Assembly (NCBI RefSeq): GCF_003952425.1
Contig: NZ_CP034449.1
Location: 3,410,001 to 3,474,000, forward strand
Direction of reading: 5' to 3'
Length of the DNA: 64,000 bases
Origin: Mesorhizobium sp. M2A.F.Ca.ET.046.03.2.1
GTDB taxonomy: Bacteria > Pseudomonadota > Alphaproteobacteria > Rhizobiales > Rhizobiaceae
Below are positions 1 to 10,945 of the stretch, one piece after another; the stretch's first letter is position 1; each line of letters begins with the position of its first letter. The position numbers and the translations under genes were made by a program. The notes beneath the pieces are model-generated. The model ran no database searches and was not told the DNA's origin. It saw only the letters and a list, made by a program, of their open reading frames with translations.

Positions 1-1123
1 CTTCACGCAAATGCGGGCGTCCTTCTTGTCTTTTTGAAAGGGCGGGACGAGGGGCAACCTGATATCGGCCTTTTGGTAGAACGGACTGCGCTCTTCGTAC
101 AGCTGGTCAACCTTCTGCTCGATGTCGGCGCCTTGCAGCAGCGGCCGGCTGGTGTCCCTCTCGAGGCGCCTGCGGAGCTCTTTCAGCTCGGGTGTCGAGC
201 CAGATCGACCTCGCCTTATTAAGAATCAGGGCTTGATTGGACTCCTTGCCAAAGCAGCCGCCGCCGGTTGCGATGACGATGGGGCCTCTCTCCAGCTGCT
301 TGGCGAGCTCTTTGGTCTCCAGGTCCCTGAAGTGCGCCTCGCCACGGCCAGGGTCGGCGAACATCTCCATCAGATTGCCGTGATCGGCGACGATATGCTT
401 ATCGATGTCGACAAACTCCACCCCCAACTCCTTGGCAAGCTGGGCGCCGATGGTCGACTTGCCGCTCGCCGGCATGCCGACGAGCACGACCGGCCGCGTA
501 CCGAGGGCCGCGAGGATCTCGCCGGCTTGCGGCGAGCGAGCGACCGCAATCTGTTGTCTTGCGACGATGGGCGACCTGGAGGTCCCTGCCGCCCTCGACC
601 TGCTTTCTCCTGACGAGTCCCAGTGTAATATCTCCCAGGCACCACGGGGAATGGGGACTAGCTGTGAGCTCTGCGCGCGGTGCGCGAGCTCGGCCCGATA
701 ACTGGCCGGCGTAGGGAACTCGACCTCGAAGCGATAGTTCTGCGCGGTTCTGAACGCCGTGTGAACGCCGCGTAACCGCGGCCTGTCCATCCTGATGACC
801 CAGTTGGTGGTCTCGACCTCGCTGCAGTCCCGCTCCTCGAAGGCCAGTGCCGCCTTCCTGAAGGCGCGCGTAAAAGCCTCGTCCGGGATCTCGAAGACAT
901 GGCGCACGGCATTGGTGACCAGTTGGGCCTCCGGCGCCGTGCTCACGCTCTGGCCGGTCAACTCGTCGGCTATCCAGACCTGCCCGCCCGACCGTTGGTC
1001 AAGATGCGGCACCTTCACCTCGATGCCGTCCTGCCGCAAAAGCTCGGCAACCGCATGCACAATTTTTGGTAATCGCGCTTTCTTGCGCTTCGGCGGGGGC
1101 GGCTTCGAGCCTGGCCCGCTCAA
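1..1123 (-). pseudogene. Shikimate-kinase-like domain, C-terminal part of a type III effector-like gene, frameshifted and cut by the window edge
   Basis: The reading frame ending at 107 carries a shikimate-kinase-like P-loop domain: Walker A GMPASGKSTIG (about residue 214 counted from 1123), then VDIDKH, an F-R-D-L-E-T-K-E-L stretch and IATGGGCF, all family hallmarks. After the sequence IWLDT (about 195-205) the family pattern continues in another frame as ELKELRRRLERDTSRPLLQG and runs to the left edge of the window, so one base appears to be missing there. The domain continues, again out of frame, from the gene to its right (999-3470). Known: Mlr6361, a type III effector of M. loti, was reported to be a very large repeat protein with a C-terminal shikimate-kinase-like domain. 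Inferred: this is the remnant of such an effector rather than a metabolic aroK. Confidence 0.6.
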
Positions 1124-3470
1124 GGGCCTGTTCGCTGCTCAGCGTTATCGTGCTGGCGCGGTCGTCTTCGGCCGAGATTGCTAAGGCGCTGAGCAGAATG
1201 CGCTTTTCGACGGCGAGTCTGATCGAGGCCTCCATGACCGATGCCGCCAGCGTGGGGTTGTCCTTCAGATCCGCCAGGCTGCCATCGACGTCGAACCGGC
1301 CCTGGTGGAGCTTTGCCGCCTGCGCCTTGACATATGGCGCCGACTTGAAGCCCGGCCTCTGCTCCAAGAGCCGCTGCAATTCGGTGGTTTTTTGCATGAA
1401 CACCCGCGCACCGGTATCGGACTTGTAGGCGTCAGTGCCGACCTTGATGCCGACGCTCAACAGATTGATGGCGCTTTCATGCAGCTTGACTTCCGACTGC
1501 TCATGAGCCGGCTCGCTATTGAGCTGCAGGTTCCAGTCCTGGAGCTCGGCCACTAACAACGCGGCCAGTTCGCAGGCCACCGGATGCCTGGCGGCCTTGC
1601 TGTCTTCCCTCGCCCTGGCGATGAGCTCATGGAGGGCCTGGCCATCCGGCCGATCTTCCTGCAACAGTGCGCGGATGTCGGCCTTGAGCTCATTATGAAT
1701 GCCCTCGTAGGTGCCGAAGATGGCACGCTCGGCAAACCAGCGTTGCGCCTCCAGCGGCTGCGCCAGCACGTTGCGCTGCAGGCAGCTGTAGGTCTCCAGC
1801 ACCAGCCCGGTGGCCGACAGGATCTGCTTGGACCGGGTGAACTGGTAGCCGCTTTTCTCAATGGCCGGCGTGTGCGACTTCGGCGGCTTCATCGAGGCGA
1901 TGCCGCGCGCCTGCAGCTGCGCGTCGAACTGGCGCACATGCTCGTAAAGGCGAGGCTGGTCGCCAATGATGACGACGGTGTCGCCATCAAAATCGCCGTC
2001 GAGCATTTTTTGTTCGACGCTTGGAACCGCAACCAAAGAGCCGGGCGCGAACACCTCCGTCGCCTGCAGGATGCCGACGCACTCGAGCGCGGTGTCGGCC
2101 TTGACCCGGTCCTTTTCCTCCAGCCAGTACGAATGGCACTTTACGTCCTCGGCAGACATCACGACCCCGCGCTCGGCGAAGTCCGCCGGCCACATTTCGT
2201 CGGGCACAACGATCAAGATGCCTTTGGCAAAGAAGGTCGGATCGTCGGCGGCAAGCCCAGCCCCCGACCTGTGCGCGAAGTTGAAGCTATATTGGAAGGC
2301 CACGCACCGATCCAGGAACGCCGCGGTCCGGTCGCCATCGCGCGCCGACCTGACCCGGTCGGCGGCGAACGGGCGCAGGTTGGGCTTGTCATAGGGGGAG
2401 CGTCCGACAAGCACGCCAGCGTCACGGGTCAAGGTCTTGCTCTTGCCCGTCGGCACATGCAGGCATTCGTCGCTGGACGGCACGGCGATAGCGCTCGAAC
2501 CCTCGATATGCCCGCCCGTGACCGTCCGGAACAGCTCCTCGGCGGTGAGGCTTTGATGGGTTTCGAGCCAAGCCTGAGCCTTCTCGCGGGTCTCCTGTGC
2601 TACCTCGACGCTACGCGGATAATGTTGCAGCGCCGAGGGCGGTACCGCCGATTGCCTTTTATCGGCATAGGCAGGCATCCGCTCGGGAGCGTCGTGGCGA
2701 GCCCGGGCAATGGACGGCATGCGCTCGGCCAGTGAGGCCCTAATGAAGCCGCAGCCGTCATGCGGCCGCAAGGCGATCTCGCCGTCTCGCCCCTCGAACC
2801 GGAAGGGATGCACTGCGCCTGCGGGATGGTCGGGCAGAAGGGACAGCTTGAAGCACCCTTCCAGCGCATAATCATGGGGGCCAATGTCGGGGATGCCCGG
2901 CGGCGCGGCAAATCCGCGGCGCTGGGTATAGTAATAGGCTTCCTTGAACGGCGCCCAGGCCCGCGACAGCTGCTCAAAGGCCGTACCCGGAGCCGTCTCG
3001 GCATAGGGGATCGCCAAAAGCTTGCCGCTTGGGGCCTCTGCGGCCGTGAAAGGCAGGTGAGAGGCAAGCTGGTTCAGGCTCTTTTGCGGCGGCTTCAGTT
3101 TGCTGCCGCCGAACAGGTCCATGCGGTAGGGCACGCCCTCCACGGTGAACGTGCGTGTCAGCATGGCTCCAGTCGGAGTTCCCTTTAGCTGCACCGCCAC
3201 CACCTTCACCGCGCCCGAGGTCAAGCGGTGGAAAATGGAATAGCGCAACTCGGCTTCGCTGGCCAGCGGCCGGCCTTGCATGTCGACCACCGGCAGCCGC
3301 ATCAGTCCGGCATCGCCTTGCGGCGGTCTCGGCTCGTGGTCCATGGCCTGAAGGACCCGATGGACATCGAAGCTGGAGGCTGCATGCTGGGCCTGGATCA
3401 TCGATGCGTTCTGCGCCATGAAGGTGTCGAGCGCTTCGAGCGGCTCCTTCGCCTCGATCTCGGCGATCAC
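999..3470 (-). pseudogene. Large effector-like protein with polymerase-type DxDGD motif, probably N-terminally truncated
   Basis: An 823-residue frame with a GTG start at 3470. Around residues 489-495 it contains DGDFDGD inside MLDGDFDGDTVVIIGDQP, preceded about 125 residues earlier by GRSPYDKPNLRPF. This pair resembles the GR-P..hPgDiR ... DlDGD pattern of two-barrel RNA polymerases (cellular RdRP and beta-prime type). No start with a good ribosome site is visible, and none of the N-terminal repeats described for Mlr6361-like effectors is seen upstream. The last ~40 residues (after LERARLEAAPAEAQ) run out of the natural frame: the logical continuation (KARLPKIVHAVAELLRQDG) lies in the shikimate-kinase frame to the left. 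I read 1-3470 as one decayed 3' gene part. Function as a polymerase is not claimed; only the motif is seen. Confidence 0.5.
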
Positions 3471-3892
3471 GCTCGAGTTCGCGCACCGCCTCGGCGCGCG
3501 CCGCGGCGCTCCTTCCTCGGCTGATGAACACTGCCGATCATAGATTCGACTGCCAGCCTCAAAGCCCCATCGTCGTGCATAATATGGGCTGGCCTCGCTA
3601 CATTCGAAGGGGATCGAAGGCCGATCCCACGGTGCGGTGAAAGAAGCTGCAAGCGGCTTCCAAGACTAGGTGCGAGCACCTCGATCTCATTGTAGGCCCG
3701 TCATCGGATCATATGGAAATCGGTGAGCTTCATCCGCCGGCCTTTTACAACGTGGTTTGGTCGATCCTCTAGGGGATTACGCAGTCTTAAGCCAGCATTA
3801 ATACCTTAGACGCGACACTAGGAATACTTTTACTATTCGCTAAAGCTCGATGCTATTTGACGAGGACTGGTCTTGCGTTTGCAGTTTTCTAG
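3471..3892. other. Intergenic, divergent spacer
   Basis: No convincing gene. It separates the leftward effector-like remnant from the rightward GGDEF/EAL gene. I looked for a tts box facing left and found no acceptable match. Confidence 0.4.
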
Positions 3893-6474
3893 ATGAGAGG
3901 GCTAAAGGACATTAGCGTCGGGACCAAGCTCTCGTTGGGCTTTGGGCTGGCGCTGCTGTGCGTCGTGGCCGTGGGAGTATTTGGGGTCGCGCAACTGCGA
4001 TCACTCAACAAGGTCACGAGCGAGATCACCAGCGTTTGGTTGCCCCAGGTCCAGATCGTCGGCGAGATGAAGCGCAACCTCGCGGAACACCAGCTCTATG
4101 CGACGTTGCGCGTGCGCACTGCCGAGGCTGCGCAGATAGCCGGCATTGAGAAGGAGATGGCGAGGGAAAGCGACGAAATACTGCAAGGTCGGCGCGCCTA
4201 TCGCCGGAGTGCCGGATCGCTGGCCGAGCAGCAGCTGTTCGACCAGTTCGTCAACCTATGGACGGCCTACGAAGATTCCCTGACATCGATTTTCCCGCTC
4301 CTCGAAACAGGAGGGCGAACAATGGCTGTCAAGGAGTTCGAGACGGTATCGCTCCCGACCGTTGCCGCCGCCACGCAGCGATTGGACGACCTGCTGGCCC
4401 TCACCAACGAGCGCAGCACGGCCGCGGCGGTGATGGCGGACAGGACCTACACCGTTGCGCAAAGATTGACTTGGCTGGCAGTTCTTTTTGCCGCCGGGTG
4501 TCTTGGTGGGCTTGTCGCCTGGATACGCCACAATGTCAGCAAGCCGATCCTCGCCGTGACCGAGGCGATGCGTTGCTTGGCGCAGGGCGAGCGCCGTTCG
4601 AGTCTCATTGCGCTGAAAAGGGATCGGCAGGACGAGGTTGGAGTGCTGTTCTCGGCCTTTGCCGGCTACCGGGCCAGCCTGGAGCGCAGCGATGCCTTGG
4701 CCCGAGAAGCCGAGCTGGAGCGGCAGCAATTGGCCGCGGCCGCCGCCAATATGCCCGTAGGGCTTTGCATGTTCGATGCGGAGAGGCGGCTGGTTCTGTG
4801 CAACCAAAGCTACGCCGATCTCTACCATGTGCCGGAGCCCCTGACTCGTCCCGGCACGCCGTGGATCGATTTGATGCGGTTCCGGATCGCGGCGGGCCTC
4901 TATGCCGGCCATGACCCGGAAAAGTATGTGCAGCAGCTGACGGAGACCATCGATCGCGCAGAGCGGACGGTGAGCCTGGTGGAACTCAGGGACGGACGCA
5001 CCATCGACCTCATCCATCAGCCACTGCCGGGCGGCGGGTGGCTTGCCACTCACCATGACGTGACCGACTTGCGGCGGAGCGAAGCCAAGATTTCATACAT
5101 GGCGCGCCACGACGGACTTACCGAGCTTCCAAATCGCATATTGTTCCGCGAACGCGCCGAGGAGGCTTTGGTCGAGATGCGGCGTGATGGTAGCAAGATT
5201 GCTTTCCACTGCCTCGATCTCGATCATTTCAAGATGGTCAACGACACGCTGGGGCACCCGGTTGGCGACGCCTTGCTGAAGGAGGTCGCCGCCAGACTGA
5301 AACAGGTGGCCCGTGAAGGCGACACCGTGGCAAGGCTCGGCGGCGATGAGTTCGTGATCATTCAAACCGCGGTTGATCAGCCGGTCGAGGCGACAGCTCT
5401 TGCCCAACGGGTCATTGATGGGCTGAGCGCACCTTATGTCGTCGATGGCCACGGGGTTATGATCAGCGCCAGCATCGGCATCTCGATCGCGCCGGACGAT
5501 GGCATTGACGCCGACCAACTTCTCAAGACCGGCGACATGGCGCTCTACCGGGCGAAGGCGGAAGGCCGCGGAACCTACAGGTTCTTCGAACCGGAAATGG
5601 ATGCGCGCATGCAGGCGCGGCGGTTTCTCGAACTCGACCTGCGCGAAGCGGTGGTGCGGCAGCAGTTCGAAATCTACTACCAACCGCTCCTCAATCTCGA
5701 CCGCGGCGAGGTCAGCTGCTTCGAGGCGCTGCTGCGCTGGCATCACCCGACGCGCGGCATCGTATCCCCGGGAGAATTCATCCCGCTGGCCGAGGACATC
5801 GGCCTCATCGTCCCGATCGGTGAATGGGTTATCAAGCAAGCCTGTCTCGACGCGGCAAGCTGGCCCGGTAGCATCAAGGTCGCCGTCAATCTGTGCCCGG
5901 CGCAATTTCGCAACGCGCGCTTGCTCTCCACCATCGTCGAGGCATTGGATATCTCGGGACTGCCCCCAGCCGGCTTGAGCTTGAGATCACCGAGACAGTG
6001 CTGCTGGCCAACAGCCAGGCGACTCTCTCGATGCTGCAACATATCCACATGCTCGGCGTTCATATCGCGATGGACGACTTCGGAACCGGATATTCGAGCT
6101 TGAGCTATCTGCGCTCGTTCCCATTCGACAAGATCAAGATCGATCAATCCTTCATCACGGACGCCGGAGATATCGACAGTTCCGTCGCCATCATTCGAGC
6201 GGTCACGAGCCTCGGCAACAGCCTCGGGATGCAGACCACCGCCGAGGGCGTCGAGACCGTGGAGCAGCTGGAACGGGTCCGAAGAGAAGGCTGCACCGAG
6301 GCGCAGGGCTTCCTGCTCAGCCGCCCGCTGCCCGCGCGGGACATCCCCGCGATGCTGGAGCGGACCCGCGCCGTGGTGGCGGGCGAGATCATTGAGACCG
6401 AACCCGAAACGTCAGGCGAGCGAGACACGGACAAGCCGGGCAGGCGTCGCAGTAGGGCGTCTGTCCCCGCCTAA
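3893..6474 (+). pseudogene. Membrane-bound GGDEF-EAL cyclic-di-GMP protein, one frameshift
   Basis: The product would be about 860 residues. It has an N-terminal transmembrane helix (residues ~15-35), a periplasmic four-helix sensor-like segment, a second transmembrane helix (~190-210), a HAMP-like linker, a PAS-type segment (from ~285), a GGDEF domain with intact RLGGDEF, and an EAL domain starting at FEALLRW. The frame that starts at 3893 leaves the family pattern near 5975 (after SGLPPAG). The rest of the EAL domain (LELEITETVLLANS, MDDFGTGYSSLSYLRSFPFDKIKID, AEGVET) follows in another frame to 6474. Such proteins make and/or degrade c-di-GMP and control motility and attachment. As written, the EAL half is lost after its first third, so only diguanylate cyclase activity could remain. 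A sequencing error is possible because both sides of the shift are otherwise undamaged. Confidence 0.85.
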
Positions 6475-6789
6475 CCGGGATGCAAGCGAAAAACAGTGCC
6501 AACGAACATGAGTTTGCCGGCCTAGTTCAGGCCGCCACTCGGATCATGTCGATAGCGGGTGTGTAGGTCGGCGCGGCTCGAAATTAGGTGTGCTGAGCGC
6601 CGGTCAAAGTGGGATTAGCTTGTCATATCGATTATGGGATCCAGGTTGAACCCGACTTGCAGGACTCTGCTCGTAACCGAGCAGATCAACCTCACATTCG
6701 GTCGCTGCTCTTCACGGCTGCACCAACATCCCGCCTACGGCCGCTGGGCTCGGGCGACGAGACCATTCTGAGTGAGCGGCGTTTTATAT
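6475..6789. other. Intergenic
   Basis: No gene supported. The right end probably contains degenerate sequence from the adjoining IS110 remnant. Confidence 0.3.
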
Positions 6790-7302
6790 ACCCGTTCGGT
6801 CGTCAGTACCTTGCGTTCACGACAGATACGCCGGCGATCCTCCTGCTCCGGTGTTGGCTCTTTGACCATTGCACATATGCGCGGTTCGCCTCGCTTGAAG
6901 GCAAGGAGAGACGAGCGTTTCACCATCGATCTTATCGGTTTTGGCTCGGCGACTGCGACGAGACACTGCGATAGAAGCGGGATCAACGACGTAGCTCTCG
7001 ATCCCCGCCTTGCTCAGAACCCGATGGATCCAGGAGCCATCGAGCCCGGCTTCCTGGATAGCGACGACGGGGAAGTCTGGCCCCATGCGTGCTCTTGCCT
7101 TCTCTCGCACGCTATCGAAGCGACGGAACAAGGCGGATAAATCACCACTGGGGACACTGTGTTTCGACAACTTCTCGCCGCCACCTGGCGACAACGACGA
7201 GATCAGCCAGGTTGAACGGCTGAGCTCCAGCGATACGAAGATTGCGCCCAGACCAGTCCGGATAGCAGTCAGAGTTTCGGATCGGTCGGCCACTACATGC
7301 AT
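6790..7302 (-). pseudogene. IS110-family transposase, N-terminal fragment, frameshifted
   Basis: The start at 7302 (MHVVADRSETL) has a GGAGG ribosome site. The product shows the DEDD-type IS110 N-terminal domain (SLELSRSTW, IQEAGLDGSWIHRVL, ...DPASIAVSRRSRRAKTDKIDGE). Just after TDKIDGETLV the family continuation (KRGEPRICAMVKEPTPEQEDRRR, ICRERK) is in another frame, ending near 6790. The C-terminal half, with the Ser-rich transposase_20 domain, is absent. It is a dead partial copy. Confidence 0.85.
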
Positions 7303-7424
7303 GGTGTTCCTCCGCGGGGTGTTTGTTAGCAGCGTCACTCTGCCAGAGCACGCGCCGCTATCCATCCGTCGCCATGGGATCTGGTGATTGTTCATGTCGC
7401 CGATTCCCGCGAAGGAACGCCACC

Positions 7425-7819
7425 ATGACCAAGATTGAAAGTAAGACCGCCAGCGCTGCCGTCAAAGACATTCTGCTTTCAGACCCGGACGGACTTCACG
7501 AAATGATCCGTGCGGTGATGCAGGAGGTGCTCGAGGCCGAGATGGACGACGGTGGAGGAGACCATCGAGCGCACGCTGACCTTCTTTTGCCTGCCGCGCC
7601 AGCATCACAAGCATCTCAAGAGCACCAACATGCTTGAACGGCTCAATGAGGAAATCCGCCGGCGCACCTATGTCGTGCGCATCTTCCCCAACGCCGAAAG
7701 CTGCCTGCGCCTCGTCAGGGCGCCGGCTGTCGAAACCAACGAAAACTGGATGGAGGCCCTACATCAACATTGACGACCTGCGCGAGCACAAGAAGCTCGC
7801 TCTACGCCAAGCCGCATGA
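7425..7819 (+). pseudogene. IS256-family (mutator) transposase, internally deleted
   Basis: The first ~41 codons (MTKIESKTASAAVKDIL ... LEAEMDD) match the N-terminus of IS256-type transposases. They join directly, in a shifted frame at about 7552, to the C-terminus (HLKSTNMLERLNEEIRRRTYVVRIFPN, ESCLRLVRA). A further frameshift near 7765 precedes the last codons (DDLREHKKLALRQAA). The catalytic DDE core is deleted, so the element cannot move itself. Confidence 0.85.
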
Positions 7820-8117
7820 CCAGCATCGTGGCCGCCCCATTTTGCAGAACTTGACGCACACAACCGCCACTTCGAGTTTACCGACCGCACCGAGTCATCC
7901 ACGCAAAGACCTGCGCAGCGTCAGCTTCAGAGCTTGGTCCCACCGGCTGAACGCCAAAAAAGCGGATCTTGGCCATCGGAAGCGCCCTCAACCGACTGAG
8001 AGGTTTCGGCTTATGCGATGCGACTGGCAGTCCTGCGCTCCGGGGACAAGGCCGTGGCGGCAGAAGATCCCCTGGACATCAGGCGATGTCCGGAAGGCAG
8101 CATCGTAGTAACGGTTT

Positions 8118-8885
8118 TTACGCCGCTCGCGGCACGCGCGAGGTGAACGTCGCCCGGGTGACCGACACGCTGGTGCCGTCAATATCGCTGATAATCTCCA
8201 CCCTGGCCTCCAGTTGTTTCACCAGTGCTTCGACGATGGCTGTTCCAAGTCCGGTAGCCGGTACGTCGTTGGCGATCTTGCCGACGCCATTGTCCGAAAC
8301 CGTCAGTTTCCAGTCACTGCCCGCGGTCTCGTAGCTCACCTGGATGCGAGCGCCGGTTCTCTTCTTGGGGAAAGCATATTTGATGGCGTTGAGCACGAGT
8401 TCGGTGACAATTAGTCCCAGACTGACTGCCCTTTGCGAATCTATCCTGCCGCCTTCGGCCATTACGGTGACCGTGATCGGCTGGGCTTCGCCGACCATCG
8501 ACGAGGCGAGGCTGCTGCACAATTTCGGTAGGTAAGAGCCGACATCGATCTCGTCGACGCCGGCGGAGGTGTGGAGATGGCGTTGCACCTCGGCCACGGA
8601 CAGAACGCGCTGATGGGCGTCCTTGAGATGCTGGCGCGTCTCTTCCGACGTCACCGAGCGTGCCTTCAGCAACAGGATCGAGGCAATGATCTGCAGGCTG
8701 TTGGCAACCCGATGCTCCATCTCGCGCAGCAGGACGTCTTTCTGCCGAAGCAGGTCTTCGGTGCGACCGAGCAGTTCTTCCTTCTCCCGCTCGATGATAC
8801 GACGGGCCGTTATGTCATTGAAGGCGAGAAGGATGGTGATGGCCGAACTATGGTCGTAAAGCACCTTGCGGGCATTGAGCAGCAT
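8118..8885 (-). CDS. Sensor histidine kinase, HisKA_2/HWE type, N-terminally truncated
   Basis: The 255-residue product begins at the end of a PAS domain (LLNARKVLYDHSSAITILLAFNDITAR). A HisKA_2 dimerisation helix follows with the phosphoacceptor histidine in LLREMEHRVANSLQ (about residue 57), then a HATPase domain (N-box LVLNAIKYAFP, G1 VSDNGVG, GLGTAIVEALV). PAS-like coding (GTRIGRRT) continues upstream in frame right up to the hsp20 stop at 8930, with no start, so the N-terminal sensor part has been lost and the kinase is probably soluble and orphaned. No response regulator lies next to it. The family usually works in general stress or light responses. The identity is firm; whether it is expressed is not. 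Confidence 0.8.
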   Translation of the reverse strand: MLLNARKVLYDHSSAITILLAFNDITARRIIEREKEELLGRTEDLLRQKDVLLREMEHRVANSLQIIASILLLKARSVTSEETRQHLKDAHQRVLSVAEVQRHLHTSAGVDEIDVGSYLPKLCSSLASSMVGEAQPITVTVMAEGGRIDSQRAVSLGLIVTELVLNAIKYAFPKKRTGARIQVSYETAGSDWKLTVSDNGVGKIANDVPATGLGTAIVEALVKQLEARVEIISDIDGTSVSVTRATFTSRVPRAA

Positions 8886-8929
8886 GGTGCGACGGCCGAT
8901 CCGCGTTCCTGAGCCATGCTTGCCTCCCT

Positions 8930-9364
8930 CTATCCCTTGATCTGGATCTTCTTCGGCCGATCCGCCTCCGGCCGGTGCAACTCGACTTCGAGCAGCCCGT
9001 TGGCGAAACGCGCCTCGACCCGTTCCGGGTCGACGCGGAATGGCAATTGCACTGTCCGGGAGAAGGTCCCATAGGCGCGCTCACGGCGGTGCCAGACGGA
9101 TTTCTCGTCCTCCGTTCGAGGCTCGCGCGTTCCCTTCAATGTCAGAATGTTCTCGCGCACCGTGAGGCCGATTTCGTCAGGTGATATCCCCGGCAGTTCC
9201 GCGGCCACCGCCACGCTGTCCTCGCCAGTCCAAAGATTGATCGGCGGAAACTCCTGAGCGGCGCTGGCGGTCAGCCCGGCCAAACGCTGGTTTACTTCCT
9301 GTTGCATGCGCCGCATTTCCACAAACGGATCGAACCCGATGCGGCCGAAATCCGACAAAAGCAT
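8930..9364 (-). CDS. Small heat shock protein, Hsp20/alpha-crystallin family
   Basis: The product is 144 residues. It has the class A Hsp20 layout: N-terminal SDFGRIGFDPF, alpha-crystallin domain (INLWTGEDSVAVAAELPGIS, DEIGLTVRENILTLKG, RRERAYGTFSRTVQLPFRVD, ARFANGLLEVELHRPE) and a C-terminal PKKIQIKG with the IxI-type anchor. Two start codons compete: ATG 9370 lies directly against the AGGAGG, ATG 9364 is six bases from it, so 9364 is preferred. It is an ATP-independent holdase that binds unfolding proteins; rhizobia carry several copies. The histidine kinase fragment follows 45 bases downstream. I did not see a clear ROSE-type RNA thermometer in the leader. Confidence 0.92.
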   Translation of the reverse strand: MLLSDFGRIGFDPFVEMRRMQQEVNQRLAGLTASAAQEFPPINLWTGEDSVAVAAELPGISPDEIGLTVRENILTLKGTREPRTEDEKSVWHRRERAYGTFSRTVQLPFRVDPERVEARFANGLLEVELHRPEADRPKKIQIKG

Positions 9365-10124
9365 GTACATCCTCCTATGATTCACGACCTTGCATGATTG
9401 CCACGCGCGACACGTGCGTGCGCACCGGAAGCGGAATCGATCGATGGCAACAGGAGGGGCGATCAGCACAGAGACCGAGCGGCCCGATCGCGCAACCTCG
9501 CAGAATGCGAGAAAGAGGGGTTCGGGCAGACGCCGGAACACATCCTCCTTGCGAAGCGACATGAACCGAACTCGATCCACCGTAGGGCCGGACCGTCATT
9601 CCCGTGCCAGGACCCGATAGCGGCATCCGGCTTTATCATTAGGTGGCCCCAAATGGCCTTTCACGAGGTGATCTTTGACATTCCACCAGTCACCTCTTCG
9701 GCAACAGCGGGGTCCCTTCGAATCCGTAGCCACGTTGCCTCTAGTCGCTGATTTGGCTTCCCTTTGCGCAACTGTCGGGATCGACGAAGCGTCCCGAATT
9801 GCACCGCGGTTCGATCAACTGATCGCAGGCGACGCGCCGCATCGTCATGGTAGCTGACGAATGAATCGGCATGACACGTCGCAGTGACCGAGACATCAAG
9901 CCAGCACCTATGTCGGCTTGCCGCAAGTCAAAAGAATCCAGCCCTGCGTGCCGCGTTCGCTGACCTTCGCCAGTGACGCCATTTGCATTTCGGCCGGACA
10001 GATGGGCACAGACATGTGCAATTCCCGCATCGCCCATTATTGGAACTCACAAGGCGGCGTTCTTTCCGTCTTGGCGAGCAGCGGGCCAACGCGTTACCGG
10101 CGGTGATCTTCCTGCAGCTTTAAA
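9365..10124. other. Intergenic
   Basis: About 760 bases upstream of hsp20. Apart from the hsp20 leader I see no supported gene, repeat or RNA. Confidence 0.3.
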
Positions 10125-10422
10125 TCAGTCGCCACCAACGACGAAATCAGATTTGGCCAGCACGCCGGCAATCCTGGCAAATCCCACAATGCTTGCCGCG
10201 CCTGCTCGGGTGTCATCTGTCCGGCGATCGCTGCGTTGCTGCTTCTCACCGCGCAACTGAATACCGGTCCCCGACGCGCTTTTGGCCACTGATTCAGGAA
10301 TACGAGCGCTTCGCGCACTGTGTTGATGTCGTGACGACGTCGTTGGTCTTAACCTGGACCGGCGATAGGAAAGCCAGACCGGTTATTCTTACCTCCCTGC
10401 GATCGCACGCTGGATCTTTCAT
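10125..10422 (-). pseudogene. DUF982 family protein, two frameshifts
   Basis: Three frames in succession rebuild a DUF982 protein, a small family that is abundant in Mesorhizobium. The pieces are an N-terminal strand (LAFLSPVQVKTNDVVTT), then VREALVFLNQWPKARRGPVF ... PEQARQA (frame of 10094-10318), then VGFARIAGVLAKSDFVVGGD ending at the TGA at 10125. Shifts fall near 10308 and near 10195. A GGGAGG sequence precedes an ATA, not an ATG, at the expected start; an ATG lies 33 bases earlier. The function of the family is unknown. Confidence 0.65.
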
Positions 10423-10945
10423 TCGGTGGTTGGTTGCGTGACAGGTTTCGAACGTTAGGTCTTGTTTTCTCTGGAAGATCGGGCTGTACGACATAATCCA
10501 AATGTTGCGACGCAGCGAAGGCTTCTGCTGGTTCCCGAGTTGAAAAAGCCAGTTGCACCTGGATGAGTGTGTCGCCGCCACCCAATAGCCCATCAGATGT
10601 TCAATGGCAGGCGGCGTCCGACGCTCGAACAGCAAGCGCCACGGCCGGCGGGTAGCCGATGCCACAGCTTTGGAGCTGCCCCGGATACTATTATAAGACC
10701 GATTGACGCGGGGCTCGACGCGTTTGCGGCAAATAAGCTCGAGTGTGGACAGAGATGTGACGTTCTATTGAGTCGCTGACCCAATCGGTAGCGACCTGGT
10801 GATCCACGCAACCAATTCCGGTCGTTTCTGTCACTAAGAACTCGATATTCGCTATTTGCACCTCGAAAGTCGCATAATTGGCAGTGAGAAACTCAACGCG
10901 TTGTGAGGATGGCATAGAGAAGCAGTAGCCCCTTCTCTAGTCTCG
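10423..10945. other. Intergenic
   Basis: No supported gene. It lies downstream of thiD; no strong terminator hairpin was recognised. Confidence 0.3.

Noticed and set aside
1..1123. Metabolic shikimate kinase (aroK)
   Set aside because: The domain has a long non-kinase N-terminal extension that continues the upstream effector-like protein, and the frame is broken.
1584..2735. Plus-strand frame of 383 codons
   Set aside because: Antisense to the effector-like frame with the DxDGD motif; composition not protein-like.
3471..3892. Possible tts box before the effector-like remnant (gtcaaatagcatcgagcttt on the minus strand)
   Set aside because: Spacing and the CGAAAGCT core do not fit; the native N-terminus of the gene is also absent.
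9365..9470. ROSE-type RNA thermometer before hsp20
   Set aside because: The AGGAGG is present, but I could not find the conserved pairing strand of ROSE elements by eye.
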